Of a DNA stretch of 64,000 bases, positions 41,638 through 50,426 are shown piece after piece (position 1 is the first letter of the stretch; the number at the start of each line of letters is the position of its first letter). The notes beneath the pieces were generated by a model. The model saw nothing but the letters and a program-made list of their open reading frames with translations. It ran no database searches and was not told where the DNA came from. Position numbers and translations under genes: made by a program. This DNA is from Limiplasma sp031549415. GTDB lineage: Bacteria; Bacillota; Clostridia; Christensenellales; Aristaeellaceae. The DNA is taken from the NCBI GenBank assembly GCA_031549415.1, contig JAVBPU010000003.1:38437-102436 (forward strand), read 5' to 3'.

Positions 41638-41734
41638 GAAAAATTGCCTCCTTTTTTTATTCTCTAACGGCACTGGGCCGTGTAGATACGGGATTGTTAG
41701 GCGCTTACGGCACAGGGCCGCGCCAACCCATGGA

Positions 41735-42718
41735 TCAAATGCGGCGGACCTGGTTGCTCTTGCGCACCCGGTATTGGTCCAGCAGCACCGCGCCAATGAC
41801 CACCACGCCGGTTAAGAAGGTTTGCCAGTGGCCCTGCAGGCCCATGGACATCAGGCCCTGGCGCAGCACGCTCATCATGAACACGCCGATCATGGTGCCG
41901 GTCAGGGAGCCGCTGCCGCCGCTCATGGACGTGCCGCCGATGACCACGCCCGCGATGGCCAGCAGTTCCAGGCCGTTGCCGGTGGAGGGCACGATGGTGG
42001 TGTACACCGCGGCGTAGAAGATACCGGCCAGGCCGCAGAAGAAGCCGCAGAGGGTGTACACCAGCAGCTGCCAGCGCTGGGTTTTGATGCCGGACAGGCG
42101 GGCCGCCTCGTGGTTGGAGCCCATGGCGTAGGTGTAGCGGCCAAACTTGGTGTAATTCAGCACGAGCCAAGCAATGAAGAAGGCCACCAGCAGCCACAAC
42201 GCGCCCACGGGGAAGCCGGGCAGGAAGAAATCGTTGCCAGCCTTGTAGAACAGGTGCTTGAAGAACCCGTCGGGCTTGTCGATGGTGGGGTAGCGCATGG
42301 TCATCACCTTGGTGACGATGGCGCCAAAGCCCATGCCGCCCATCTGGGTGCCCAAAGTGGCGATGAAGGGGGGCAGCTTGGCATAGGCGATCAGGTAGCC
42401 GTTCAGCAGGCCGATGAAGGTGGAAACCGCCACCGCAAAAATCAGGCAAGCCACGATGGGCCAGTGCCAGGTGTTGTAGGCCCAGCCGCCCAGCAGCGCG
42501 CCGCACATCATGGTGGTGCCCAGGGACAGGTCAATGCCCCCGGTGATAATCACAAACGTAACACCGATGGCTAAAAATCCAATGAAATAAGACGCGTTGA
42601 GGATGTTGACCACCGTGTCCAGGGAGAAAAAGGTTTTGCTTGAAAAGGAGAAAAAAGCAAACAGCAGGACCAATACGGCTGGCGCCAATAGCTTTTGCAG
42701 GTCAATTTTTTTACCCAT
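41735..42718 (-). CDS. Sugar ABC transporter permease (RbsC type)
   Basis: 327 residues with about nine or ten hydrophobic segments. GVTFVIITGGIDLSLGTTMM is the conserved BPD_transp_2 segment, and GSNHEAARLSGIKTQRW is the cytoplasmic coupling loop. AIAGVVIGGTSMSGGSGSLTG is also typical. Two copies would form the channel. It lies between the ATPase (43-bp gap) and the binding protein (97-bp gap). Confidence 0.95.
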   Translation of the reverse strand: MGKKIDLQKLLAPAVLVLLFAFFSFSSKTFFSLDTVVNILNASYFIGFLAIGVTFVIITGGIDLSLGTTMMCGALLGGWAYNTWHWPIVACLIFAVAVSTFIGLLNGYLIAYAKLPPFIATLGTQMGGMGFGAIVTKVMTMRYPTIDKPDGFFKHLFYKAGNDFFLPGFPVGALWLLVAFFIAWLVLNYTKFGRYTYAMGSNHEAARLSGIKTQRWQLLVYTLCGFFCGLAGIFYAAVYTTIVPSTGNGLELLAIAGVVIGGTSMSGGSGSLTGTMIGVFMMSVLRQGLMSMGLQGHWQTFLTGVVVIGAVLLDQYRVRKSNQVRRI

Positions 42719-42761
42719 GTACGTTCCCTCATTTCCTAAATCTGCACGGCGGGCTGCCGCA

Positions 42762-44255
42762 TTATTCCATGGTCATGGTGGCCAGGTTCATGATTTTTTC
42801 CTGGGTGGCCTCGGAAATATCCATCTCGCCCGTCACCGCGCCCTCGCACATCACCACGATGCGGTCGGACATGCGCAGCAGCTCCGGCATTTCAGAGGAA
42901 ATCATGATGATGGACTTTCCCTGGGCAGCCAGCTGGTTCATCAGGGCGTAGATTTCGCTTTTCGCGCCCACGTCGATGCCGCGGGTAGGCTCGTCAAAAA
43001 TCAGGATATCGCAGTTGCGGATCAGCCACTTGGCCAGCACGATCTTCTGCTGGTTGCCGCCGGAGAGGTTTTTCACCAGCTGGGCGGCGGAGGGGGTTTT
43101 GATGGAAAGCTTTTCAATATATTCCTGGGTGACCTGCTGGGCCTTTTTGTCATTGGTGAAGGGCCCCGCGGTAAAATCGTCCAGGGAGGCCATCACGGAG
43201 TTGTCCCGGACGGAAAGGCCCAGGGCCAAGCCAAAGGCCTTGCGGTCCTCGGACAGGTAGCCGATGCCATGGCGCACCGCGTCATAGGGAGAGTGGATTT
43301 GAATGGCCTTGCCGTTCAAAAGGATCTCGCCCTGGGTGCGGGGGTCCGCGCCAAACAGGTTGCGCATGCTCTCGGTGCGGCCCGCGCCCATCAGGCCCGC
43401 AAAGCCCAAAATCTCGCCCTTTTTCAGGGTAAAGGACACATTTTTCACGTTGGAACCACACAGGTTCTTGGCCTCCAGCACCACGGGGGCGTCCGGAGGG
43501 CAATTGCTCTTGGTCTTTTGCTCCTCGGTGATGACCCGGTTCACCATCATGGTTACGATTTCTTTTCGGGTCACGTCGGCGGTGTTGACGGTGCCCACAT
43601 ATTGCCCGTCCCGCATGACGGTGATGCGGTCGGTAATCTCCCACAGCTCTTCCAGCCGGTGGGAGATATAAATGATGCCCTTGCCGTCCGCCTTCAGCTT
43701 GCGGATGAACTTGAACAGCTCGGCAATTTCGCTTTCCGTCAGGGCGGCGGTGGGCTCGTCCATCACCAGCAGCTCGCTGTTATGGGACAGGGCTTTGGCG
43801 ATTTCCACCATCTGCTGCTTGGCCACGGACAGGCGCTTCACTTGGATGGTGGGGTCAATGTCCAGGTTTAAGGATTCCATAAGGCGCTTGGCGGCCAAAT
43901 TGGCCCGGCCCTTGTCCAAAAAGGGGCCTTTGGTGTATTCCTTGCCGATGACGATATTTTCCGCCACGGTCAAGTCCGGCATCAGGTTCAGCTCCTGGTG
44001 GATCATGCCGATGCCCAGGCGCTTGGCGTCGTCCGGGGAATGGATTTCCGCCAGCTTTCCACAAAAATGAATGGTGCCGCCATCCCGCTTGTGGATGCCG
44101 TTGAGCACCTTCATCAAAGTGGATTTTCCCGCGCCGTTTTCGCCCACCAGGGCATGCACTTCGCCAGGGTTCAGCTCGAACTGGCAGTTATTCAGCGCAT
44201 GCACACCGGGAAAGAGCTTTTCAATGCCTTCCATTTTCAGCAATGCTTCAGCCAT
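42762..44255 (-). CDS. Sugar ABC transporter ATPase, duplicated (RbsA/MglA type)
   Basis: 497 residues with two ATPase halves. The first has Walker A GENGAGKSTLMKVL (about 38-51), LSVAKQQMVEIAKAL and Walker B LLVMDEPTAAL; the second has the degenerate P-loop GLMGAGRTES, LSGGNQQKIVLAKWL and LIFDEPTRGIDVG. This layout is that of RbsA/MglA/AraG. First gene of the importer operon, whose promoter carries an operator matching the LacI regulator gene transcribed the other way. Confidence 0.96.
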   Translation of the reverse strand: MAEALLKMEGIEKLFPGVHALNNCQFELNPGEVHALVGENGAGKSTLMKVLNGIHKRDGGTIHFCGKLAEIHSPDDAKRLGIGMIHQELNLMPDLTVAENIVIGKEYTKGPFLDKGRANLAAKRLMESLNLDIDPTIQVKRLSVAKQQMVEIAKALSHNSELLVMDEPTAALTESEIAELFKFIRKLKADGKGIIYISHRLEELWEITDRITVMRDGQYVGTVNTADVTRKEIVTMMVNRVITEEQKTKSNCPPDAPVVLEAKNLCGSNVKNVSFTLKKGEILGFAGLMGAGRTESMRNLFGADPRTQGEILLNGKAIQIHSPYDAVRHGIGYLSEDRKAFGLALGLSVRDNSVMASLDDFTAGPFTNDKKAQQVTQEYIEKLSIKTPSAAQLVKNLSGGNQQKIVLAKWLIRNCDILIFDEPTRGIDVGAKSEIYALMNQLAAQGKSIIMISSEMPELLRMSDRIVVMCEGAVTGEMDISEATQEKIMNLATMTME

Positions 44256-44283
44256 GCCATACTCACTTTCTGCAAGAGCTAAC

Positions 44284-44293
44284 GAAACGTTTC
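44284..44293. promoter_or_regulatory. LacI-family operator at the importer promoter
   Basis: Perfect palindrome GAAACGTTTC, about 20 bp downstream of the -10 box for the importer operon. Related sites lie at 44501 and 45681. Confidence 0.75.
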
Positions 44294-44311
44294 ACGTTGT
44301 TTGTTACCATT

Positions 44312-44340
44312 AATATATCACATGTTTATGGACTCGTCAA
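44312..44340 (-). promoter_or_regulatory. Predicted promoter for the sugar importer operon
   Basis: Minus-strand TTGACG (44340-44335), 17 bp, TATATT (44317-44312), with an operator just downstream. Confidence 0.7.
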
Positions 44341-44448
44341 CAGGAAAATATCTTTTTTTGTGCTACCGTCACAGGGAAGCGAGCCATTTTCTAGTAAAAG
44401 TCTTGGCTTTTGGCAGTGACGGCATTTTTTTACGCCTGCAATTCCTCA

Positions 44449-44477
44449 TTGTTTGAAAGCGAAAAAGGGTGTATAAT
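44449..44477 (+). promoter_or_regulatory. Predicted promoter for the LacI-family regulator
   Basis: TTGTTT (44449-44454), 17 bp, TATAAT (44472-44477). Confidence 0.6.
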
Positions 44478-44500
44478 CGAAAAATAAGCATAATGAAACA

Positions 44501-44513
44501 GTAAACGTTTCGC
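44501..44513. promoter_or_regulatory. LacI-family operator in the regulator leader
   Basis: GTAAACGTTTCGC with an AAACGTTT core, about 25 bp downstream of the regulator's -10 box; suggests autoregulation. Confidence 0.65.
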
Positions 44514-44565
44514 GGTAAAGACCAGGGGAAGAACAGGGAAAGATCCAGCAAGGGAGGGGACCCCC

Positions 44566-45594
44566 ATGGCGGCCACCATCAAAGACATTGCCAACCAAAC
44601 AGGCCTGGGGCTGGCAACCATTTCCAAATATTTAAACGGCGGCAACGTGCGAGAAAAGAACCGCATGGCCATTGAGCAGGCCATTGAACGGCTCCATTAC
44701 ACCGCCAATGAATTTGCCCGGGGGCTGAAAACCAACCGGTCCAAAACCATCGGCATTGTCATTCCAGAGCTCAGCAGCCAGTTCATCACCACCATCATCA
44801 CCGTGGTGGAGGATATTCTGCGCCGCAGCGGCTATGCCATCGTGGTGTGCGACTGCCGCACCGACCCGGAGCTGGAGTTTCAGGCAGTGCAATTTTTGGT
44901 GAACAAGGGTGTGGACGGCATCATTAACATGCCCGCCTCCAAGGATGGGGACCATTTGCGGCCCGCGGTGGAAAAAAACCTGCCCATTGTGCTGGTGGAC
45001 CGGATGATCCAAAAATATGGCGAGTATGTGGACGGGGTGATGGTGGACAATGCCCTGGCCTCCAAAAAGGCCATCCAGCATTTTGTGGAATATGGGCATA
45101 CCAAAATCGGCGTCATCGGCGGTCCGGCGGGGATTTACACCTCGGAGCAGCGGCTGAAGGGCTACCGGGAAGCCCTGGCGGAGCACGGCATTCCCATGGA
45201 GGAGCGCTTCATCCGCCCCAGCGACTATTCCTTGCAGGGGGGCTATGAAAGCATCAAGCACCTGCTGGATACCTGTAAGGACATGACCGCGGTGCTGATT
45301 ACCAACTATGATATGACCCTGGGCGCGGTGATTGCCCTAAACGAGCTGGGGGTGAAGTTCCCCCAGGACCTGTCCCTCATTTCCTTTGACAACCTGGTGC
45401 TCTCCCGGGTGGTGCGCCCTACGCTGACCACCATTGCCCAGCCCATGCTGCAAATTGGGCAGCACGCGGCCCATCTGGTGCTCTCCCGGCTGGAAAACCG
45501 GCTGGACCACAAGGAGGCGGCGGCGGCCACGGTGGTCACCCTGTCCACCCAGTTCCAGCCTGGGGAGTCCGTCCGGCGGCTGAACGCGGTGTAG
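44566..45594 (+). CDS. LacI-family transcriptional regulator
   Basis: 342 residues. The N-terminal helix-turn-helix reads ATIKDIANQTGLGLATISKY with LNGGNVREKN, followed by the hinge helix and a periplasmic-binding-like effector domain (SKTIGIVIPELSSQFITTII; ISFDNLVLSRVVRPTLTTI). It should bind the GAAACGTTTC-type sites at the three surrounding promoters and release on sensing the sugar or its phosphate. The effector identity is not readable. Divergent from the importer and followed by the catabolic operon. Confidence 0.95.
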   Translation: MAATIKDIANQTGLGLATISKYLNGGNVREKNRMAIEQAIERLHYTANEFARGLKTNRSKTIGIVIPELSSQFITTIITVVEDILRRSGYAIVVCDCRTDPELEFQAVQFLVNKGVDGIINMPASKDGDHLRPAVEKNLPIVLVDRMIQKYGEYVDGVMVDNALASKKAIQHFVEYGHTKIGVIGGPAGIYTSEQRLKGYREALAEHGIPMEERFIRPSDYSLQGGYESIKHLLDTCKDMTAVLITNYDMTLGAVIALNELGVKFPQDLSLISFDNLVLSRVVRPTLTTIAQPMLQIGQHAAHLVLSRLENRLDHKEAAAATVVTLSTQFQPGESVRRLNAV

Positions 45595-45643
45595 TTTTTT
45601 CTGTGGTGTCGTTTTTTCTGTGGCGAACCATGGGAAAATGGGC

Positions 45644-45672
45644 TTGACAACTTCTTCCAGTTCCGGTATTCT
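45644..45672 (+). promoter_or_regulatory. Predicted promoter for the aldolase-kinase operon
   Basis: TTGACA (45644-45649), 17 bp, TATTCT (45667-45672), followed at once by an operator. Confidence 0.75.
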
Positions 45673-45680
45673 GTAAAAAA

Positions 45681-45692
45681 CGAAACGTTACG
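45681..45692. promoter_or_regulatory. LacI-family operator at the catabolic operon
   Basis: CGAAACGTTACG, overlapping the expected transcription start; shares the AAACGTT core with the sites at 44284 and 44501. Confidence 0.65.
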
Positions 45693-45708
45693 CTTTGGAG
45701 GTGCCCTT

Positions 45709-46563
45709 ATGCCGCTTCTGTCCGGACAGGCAGCCAGGGAAGAGCTGCGCAAGGCCCAGCGGGGAGCCTACGCCCTGGGCGCGTTTAATGTGGAAAATAT
45801 GGAGATGGCCCAGGCCGTGATCGCGGCGGCGGAGGACATGAGGGCCCCGGTGCTGGTGCAAACCACCTCCGGCACCCTGCAATACGCGCCCCCCGGCGTG
45901 TTCGCCGGGATGGTGTCCCGCTTGGCCCGGGACGCCAAGGCGCCGGTGATTTTGCACCTGGACCACGGCAGCAGCTTCCAGCTGGCCCAGGCCGCCCTGG
46001 CGGAGGGCTATACCTCTTTGATGATTGACGGCTCTCTGCTGCCCTTTGAGGAGAACATCCAGCTGACCAGGCGGGTGGTGGACATGGCCGGGGAAGCGCC
46101 CGTGGAGGCGGAGCTGGGTACCGTGGGCGGCAAGGAGGACGGCGCGGGCGGCGCGGGGGTACAGTATACCGACCCCCGGCAGGCGGCGGAGTTTGTACAG
46201 CGCACAGGGGTTTCCTCCTTTGCCATGGCCATCGGCACGGCCCATGGGGTGTACAAGGGGGAGCCCAAGCTGGATTTGCAACGGCTGTCGGAGATTCAGC
46301 AGGTGGTTTCCGTGCCCCTGGTGCTCCACGGTACCTCCGGCGTGCCGGAAGCCCAGGTGCGGGCCTGCATCCAGCGGGGGGTGTGCAAGGTGAACTACGC
46401 CACGGAGCTGCGCATCGCCTTCACCCAGGCGGTGAAGCAGACCCTTTTGGAGCGGCCCGATGCGCTGGACCCCAAGGTCTATTTGAAGGCCGGGCGGCAG
46501 GCCGTCCAGGCGCTGGTGTGCGACCGGATCCGGCTGTGCGGGTCAGAGGGGAAAGCGTTATAA
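45709..46563 (+). CDS. Class II fructose/tagatose-bisphosphate aldolase
   Basis: 284 residues. LGAFNVENMEMAQAVI, PVILHLDHGSSFQ (catalytic Asp and first zinc His), EAELGTVGGKEDG, AMAIGTAHGVYKGEPKLD (zinc His) and VLHGTSGVPEAQV (zinc His) define the zinc aldolases of the GatY/KbaY/Fba group. It would split a ketose 1,6-bisphosphate or 1-phosphate into dihydroxyacetone phosphate and an aldehyde. First gene of the operon with an FGGY kinase, a GatD-like dehydrogenase and a PfkB kinase, which favours tagatose 1,6-bisphosphate (inference). Confidence 0.92.
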   Translation: MPLLSGQAAREELRKAQRGAYALGAFNVENMEMAQAVIAAAEDMRAPVLVQTTSGTLQYAPPGVFAGMVSRLARDAKAPVILHLDHGSSFQLAQAALAEGYTSLMIDGSLLPFEENIQLTRRVVDMAGEAPVEAELGTVGGKEDGAGGAGVQYTDPRQAAEFVQRTGVSSFAMAIGTAHGVYKGEPKLDLQRLSEIQQVVSVPLVLHGTSGVPEAQVRACIQRGVCKVNYATELRIAFTQAVKQTLLERPDALDPKVYLKAGRQAVQALVCDRIRLCGSEGKAL

Positions 46564-46659
46564 AAAGCAGACATCATAAGCGCAAGGCATCACAGGCAAA
46601 GGTACCATAGCAAAAGGCGTATTGTAAGACATCCTTACAGAAAGGCATAGAGGAAGCGT

Positions 46660-48147
46660 ATGCAAACCTATGTACTGGGTATCGACATCGGCACCTCCGC
46701 CTGCAAGCTGGCGTTGTTCACGCCGGAGGGCAGCCTGGCGGCCCAGGCCAGCCGGGAGTACCCGGTGTATTACCCCCAGCCCGGCTGGGCGGAGCAGGAC
46801 CCGGAGGCTTGGTGGGAAGCGGTGTGCCAGGGCCTGGGGGAGATGCTTGCCACCAGCGGCATTGCGGCCGGCAGCATCGCCGGGATCGGCCTGGACGGGC
46901 AGAGCTGGTCCGCCATCCCCGTGGACCCGGCGGGCACTGTGCTGGCCCGCACCCCCATCTGGACGGACACCCGGGCCCAGGGCATTTGCCAGGAGCTGCG
47001 GCAGGAGATAGGGGAGGAGACCCTCTTCGCCCTGTGCGGCAACCCGCTGCAGCCCATGTATACCTTGCCCAAAATCCTGTGGTACAAGCGGCACGCCCCC
47101 CAGGTGTACCAGCAAGCCGCCAAAATCCTGCAATCCAACGGCTTTATTGGCTTCCGGCTGACAGGGGTCATGGCCCAGGACCGCTCCCAGGGCTACGGCC
47201 TGCACTGCTTTGATATGCGAAAGGGCTGCTGGGACACGGAGATGTGCGCCCGGATGGGCATCGACCCGGCGCTGCTGCCGGAGCTGGCGGACTGCCACCA
47301 GGTCATCGGCACGGTCACGGCGGAAGCGGCGGCCCAGACGGGCTTGGCGGAGGGCATACCGGTGGTGGCAGGGGGCCTGGACGCGGCCTGCGGCGCCCTG
47401 GGGGCCGGGGTCTGCCGTCCGGGGCAAACCCAGGAGCAGGGGGGCCAGGCCGGGGGCATGAGCATTTGCCTGGACCGTTTTTTGGCCGATCCCCGGCTGA
47501 TTTTAAGCTTCCACGTGGCGCCGGGCCGCTGGCTGCTGCAAGGGGGCACCGTGGGCGGCGGCGGCATGCTGCGCTGGCTGCGGGCCCAGGTTTGCCCAGA
47601 GCTTTCCTTTGAGGAAATGAGCGCCCTGGCGGACACCGTTCCCCCAGGCAGCGACGGCCTGCTCTGCCTGCCCTATATGGCCGGGGAGCGCTCTCCCCTG
47701 TGGAACCCCAAGGCCAAGGGGCTGTTCTACGGCCTGGACTACGCCAAGACCCGGGCCCATCTGATCCGCGCCTGCATGGAGGGCGTGGCCTATTCCCTGG
47801 AGCATAACCTGGAGGTGGCCCGGGAGGCGGGGGCCTCCCCGGAAAGCCTGCGGGCCATGGGCGGGGCGGCCAACAGCCGGGTATGGACCCAGATCAAGGC
47901 GGATGTGACGAAAAGGCCCATGGTGGTGCCCGCCTCGGACACCGCCACCCCCCTGGGGGCAGCCCTGCTGGCCGGGGTGGGCGTGGGCCTGTATAAGGAT
48001 TGTGAGGAGGCGGTGGCCCGCACCATCACCCTGCGGCGAGAGCATCAGCCCAACCCGGACAACCGGGACATCTACCAACAGGGGTACCAGCGGTACCGCC
48101 AAGCGTATGAACGGCTACGGCCCATGATGGAGGAGGAAGAAGCATGA
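46660..48147 (+). CDS. FGGY-family carbohydrate kinase (xylulokinase-like)
   Basis: 495 residues. LGIDIGTSACKLALF is the actin-fold phosphate-1 motif; GLDGQSWSAIPVD and WTDTRAQG resemble xylulokinase; VVAGGLDAACGALGAG holds the catalytic Asp, and MGGAANSRVWTQIKADVT is the adenosine motif. It phosphorylates an imported sugar or polyol. Because import here is by ABC transporter, the substrate arrives unphosphorylated, so this kinase would give the first phosphate before oxidation by the downstream dehydrogenase. The stop overlaps the next start. Confidence 0.9.
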   Translation: MQTYVLGIDIGTSACKLALFTPEGSLAAQASREYPVYYPQPGWAEQDPEAWWEAVCQGLGEMLATSGIAAGSIAGIGLDGQSWSAIPVDPAGTVLARTPIWTDTRAQGICQELRQEIGEETLFALCGNPLQPMYTLPKILWYKRHAPQVYQQAAKILQSNGFIGFRLTGVMAQDRSQGYGLHCFDMRKGCWDTEMCARMGIDPALLPELADCHQVIGTVTAEAAAQTGLAEGIPVVAGGLDAACGALGAGVCRPGQTQEQGGQAGGMSICLDRFLADPRLILSFHVAPGRWLLQGGTVGGGGMLRWLRAQVCPELSFEEMSALADTVPPGSDGLLCLPYMAGERSPLWNPKAKGLFYGLDYAKTRAHLIRACMEGVAYSLEHNLEVAREAGASPESLRAMGGAANSRVWTQIKADVTKRPMVVPASDTATPLGAALLAGVGVGLYKDCEEAVARTITLRREHQPNPDNRDIYQQGYQRYRQAYERLRPMMEEEEA

Positions 48148-49190
48148 AGGCAGCGGTTTTACATGGCAATGAGGACCTGCGCTACGAGGAATACCCCACG
48201 CCGGAGCTGCGGCCGGGGACGGTGAAGGTGCGGGTGCGGGCCACGGGCATCTGCGGCAGCGACGTACCCCGGGTGCTGCACCATGGCGCACACTTTTTTC
48301 CCATTGTGCTGGGCCATGAGTTTGCCGGGGATGTGGTGGAGGTGTCTGCGGACGTCACAGGCCTTGCGGTGGGGGACCGGGTTTCCGGCGCACCGCTGGT
48401 GCCCTGCCTGACTTGCGCGGACTGCCAGCAGGGCAACTACGCCCTGTGCAAAAACTACAGCTTCATCGGCTCCCGGCAGCAGGGGAGCTTTGCGGAATAC
48501 GTGGTCCTTCCCGCCCGGAACGCGGTGAAGTTTGCCCCCAGCATCCCCTACGAGCAGGGGGCCATGTTTGAGCCCTCCACCGTGGCGCTCCACGGTCTGC
48601 TGCAAAACGGGTACCAGGGCGGCCAGACGGTGGCGGTGCTGGGCTGCGGCACCATCGGCCTCTTTACCATCCAGTGGGCCAAAATCTTTGGCAGCCGCAA
48701 GATCGTGGCCTTTGACATTGACCCCGGCCGGCTGGCGCTGGCCAAGCGCCTGGGGGCGGACGAAACCGTGAACACCCGGGAAGAAGGGTATATGGAACAG
48801 GCCCTGGCCCTTACGGGCGGGCAGGGCTACCCCTGTGTGTTTGAAACCGCGGGCAACACCGCCACCATGCAAATGGCCTTTGAACTGGCGGGCAGCAAGG
48901 CCCGGGTGTGCTTCATCGGCACCCCCCATGTGGATTTGACCTTTCCCCCCAAGCAATGGGAATGCATGAACCGGAAGGAATTTTTGCTGACCGGAAGCTG
49001 GATGAGCTATTCCGCGCCCTTCCCGGGCAAGGAATGGGAGCTGACCGCCCATTTTTTCGCCACCGGGCAGCTGCGCTTTGACGAGGGCTTCATTTACAAG
49101 CGGGTTCCTCTCAGCCAGGCGGCGGAGGCCTTTGCGCTGTTCAAGAACCCCGCACAGGTCCACGGCAAGATCATGCTGATGGTGGAGTGA
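48144..49190 (+). CDS. Zinc alcohol dehydrogenase, galactitol-1-phosphate dehydrogenase-like
   Basis: 348 residues, MDR family. GICGSDVPRVLHHG and LGHEFAGDVVEVSADV provide the catalytic zinc ligands (Cys, His-Glu); CLTCADCQQGNYALCKN is the structural zinc site with four Cys; VAVLGCGTIGLFTIQWAKI is the NAD-binding loop. PRVLHHGAHFFPIVLGHE closely resembles GatD-type polyol-phosphate dehydrogenases. It would oxidise a polyol phosphate to the ketose phosphate. ATG overlaps the FGGY kinase stop. Confidence 0.88.
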   Translation: MKAAVLHGNEDLRYEEYPTPELRPGTVKVRVRATGICGSDVPRVLHHGAHFFPIVLGHEFAGDVVEVSADVTGLAVGDRVSGAPLVPCLTCADCQQGNYALCKNYSFIGSRQQGSFAEYVVLPARNAVKFAPSIPYEQGAMFEPSTVALHGLLQNGYQGGQTVAVLGCGTIGLFTIQWAKIFGSRKIVAFDIDPGRLALAKRLGADETVNTREEGYMEQALALTGGQGYPCVFETAGNTATMQMAFELAGSKARVCFIGTPHVDLTFPPKQWECMNRKEFLLTGSWMSYSAPFPGKEWELTAHFFATGQLRFDEGFIYKRVPLSQAAEAFALFKNPAQVHGKIMLMVE

Positions 49191-49206
49191 GGGGAGGGAG
49201 ACGCCG

Positions 49207-50136
49207 GTGATTACCACAGTGACCATGAATCCGTCCATTGACAAGCTATATACCCTGGACCGCTTTGATTTGTACGAAGTGATGCGGGTAAAGCAGGTAA
49301 GCAACACCCCCGGGGGCAAGGGGCTGAACGTGGCCCGGGTGGCGGCCCTGGCGGGGGAGCCGGTGACGGCCCTGGGCCTGATCGGCGGCTACAACGGGCA
49401 GTATTTGGTGTCCCTGCTGGAAAACACGGGCATCCGGGCCCGGTTCACCCCGGTGGCGGCGGAGACCCGCAGCTGCATCAACGCCTGGGACCTGTCCTGT
49501 GGCCGCAGTACCGAGTATTTAGAGCCTGGCGCGCCGGTGTCCCAGGCCGAGGCGGCGCGGTTTTTGGCGGATTTTCGGGCCGCGCTAGCGGACAGCGATG
49601 TGATCACGATCTCCGGCAGCCTGCCGGAGGGCCTGCCGGGGGACTGGTACGGGCAGCTGATTGCCCTGGCCCGGGGGGCGGGCAAGCCGGTGCTGCTGGA
49701 CACCAGCGGCGAAACCCTGCGGCAGGGGGTTCTCTCCCGGCCCACGCTGATCAAGCCCAACACGGACGAGATCGCCCAGCTGCTGGGCAGGCAGGTGGAG
49801 TCCCGGCAGGAGTTGGTGGTCGCCGCCAAAGAGCTGCAGGCCCAGGGCATCGCCTACGTGGTGGTTTCCCTGGGGGAAGAGGGCGCGTTGATGGCCTGCC
49901 CAGAGGGCGTTTACAGCGGCAGGCCCCCAAAGATCACGCCTGTCAACACCGTGGGCTGCGGGGACAGCATGGTGGCGGGGTTTGCGGTGGGCCTGGCCCG
50001 AGGGCTGGCCCCCGCGGACATGCTGCGCCTGGCCGTGGCCGTGTCCGCCGCCAACGCCCTCACTTTGGCCACCGGGCATTTTTTGCAGGAGGATTTCCAG
50101 CGGCTGCTGCCCCAGGTGGACATCGCCCGGCTGTAG
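49207..50136 (+). CDS. PfkB-family 1-phosphofructokinase / tagatose-6-phosphate kinase
   Basis: 309 residues, GTG start behind GGGAGGGAG. ITTVTMNPSIDKLYTLD at the N-terminus, NTPGGKGLNVARVAALAG and the C-terminal VNTVGCGDSMVAGFAVG (GCGDSM anion hole with catalytic Asp) are the LacC/FruK signature. It adds the second phosphate to a ketose phosphate, preparing it for the aldolase at 45709. Last gene of the operon. Confidence 0.93.
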   Translation: MITTVTMNPSIDKLYTLDRFDLYEVMRVKQVSNTPGGKGLNVARVAALAGEPVTALGLIGGYNGQYLVSLLENTGIRARFTPVAAETRSCINAWDLSCGRSTEYLEPGAPVSQAEAARFLADFRAALADSDVITISGSLPEGLPGDWYGQLIALARGAGKPVLLDTSGETLRQGVLSRPTLIKPNTDEIAQLLGRQVESRQELVVAAKELQAQGIAYVVVSLGEEGALMACPEGVYSGRPPKITPVNTVGCGDSMVAGFAVGLARGLAPADMLRLAVAVSAANALTLATGHFLQEDFQRLLPQVDIARL

Positions 50137-50303
50137 GCCTGTCGAAAAAGGTCCGTTAGGGGCTGCCGCCCCTAAATCCGGTTGTTCGGTGTCGTACAAG
50201 GCACTGCCGTGCCCTGTACTCGCCTCACTGCCCCACCTCTCACTCGCTTTTGCCTACGGCAAAGCGCCCACCGGGCGCACGCTCGTTGGCGGTGCCCCGC
50301 TCA

Positions 50304-50350
50304 GGGCTTCGCCCTGAACCCCTTTTTTCACCGCGTGAAACGCGGTGAAG
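50304..50350 (+). repeat. Two-hairpin REP-like repeat
   Basis: CAGGGCTTCGCCCTG followed by AACCCCTTTTTT and the stem TTCACCGCG/CGCGGTGAA. The first hairpin with its T-run may end the PfkB operon. The rest of 50137-50426 holds no gene. Confidence 0.7.
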
Positions 50351-50426
50351 CCGTAGATATTCCATTTCGTTTTGCGTGAAAAAGTAAACAGAGTAAATAG
50401 AGTAGACAGAGAAAGAAGGCGTCCCC

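Noticed and set aside
40483..41667. 394-residue plus-strand frame opposite the sugar-binding protein
   Set aside because: Gly/His-rich shadow of a clear signal-peptide-bearing binding protein on the other strand.
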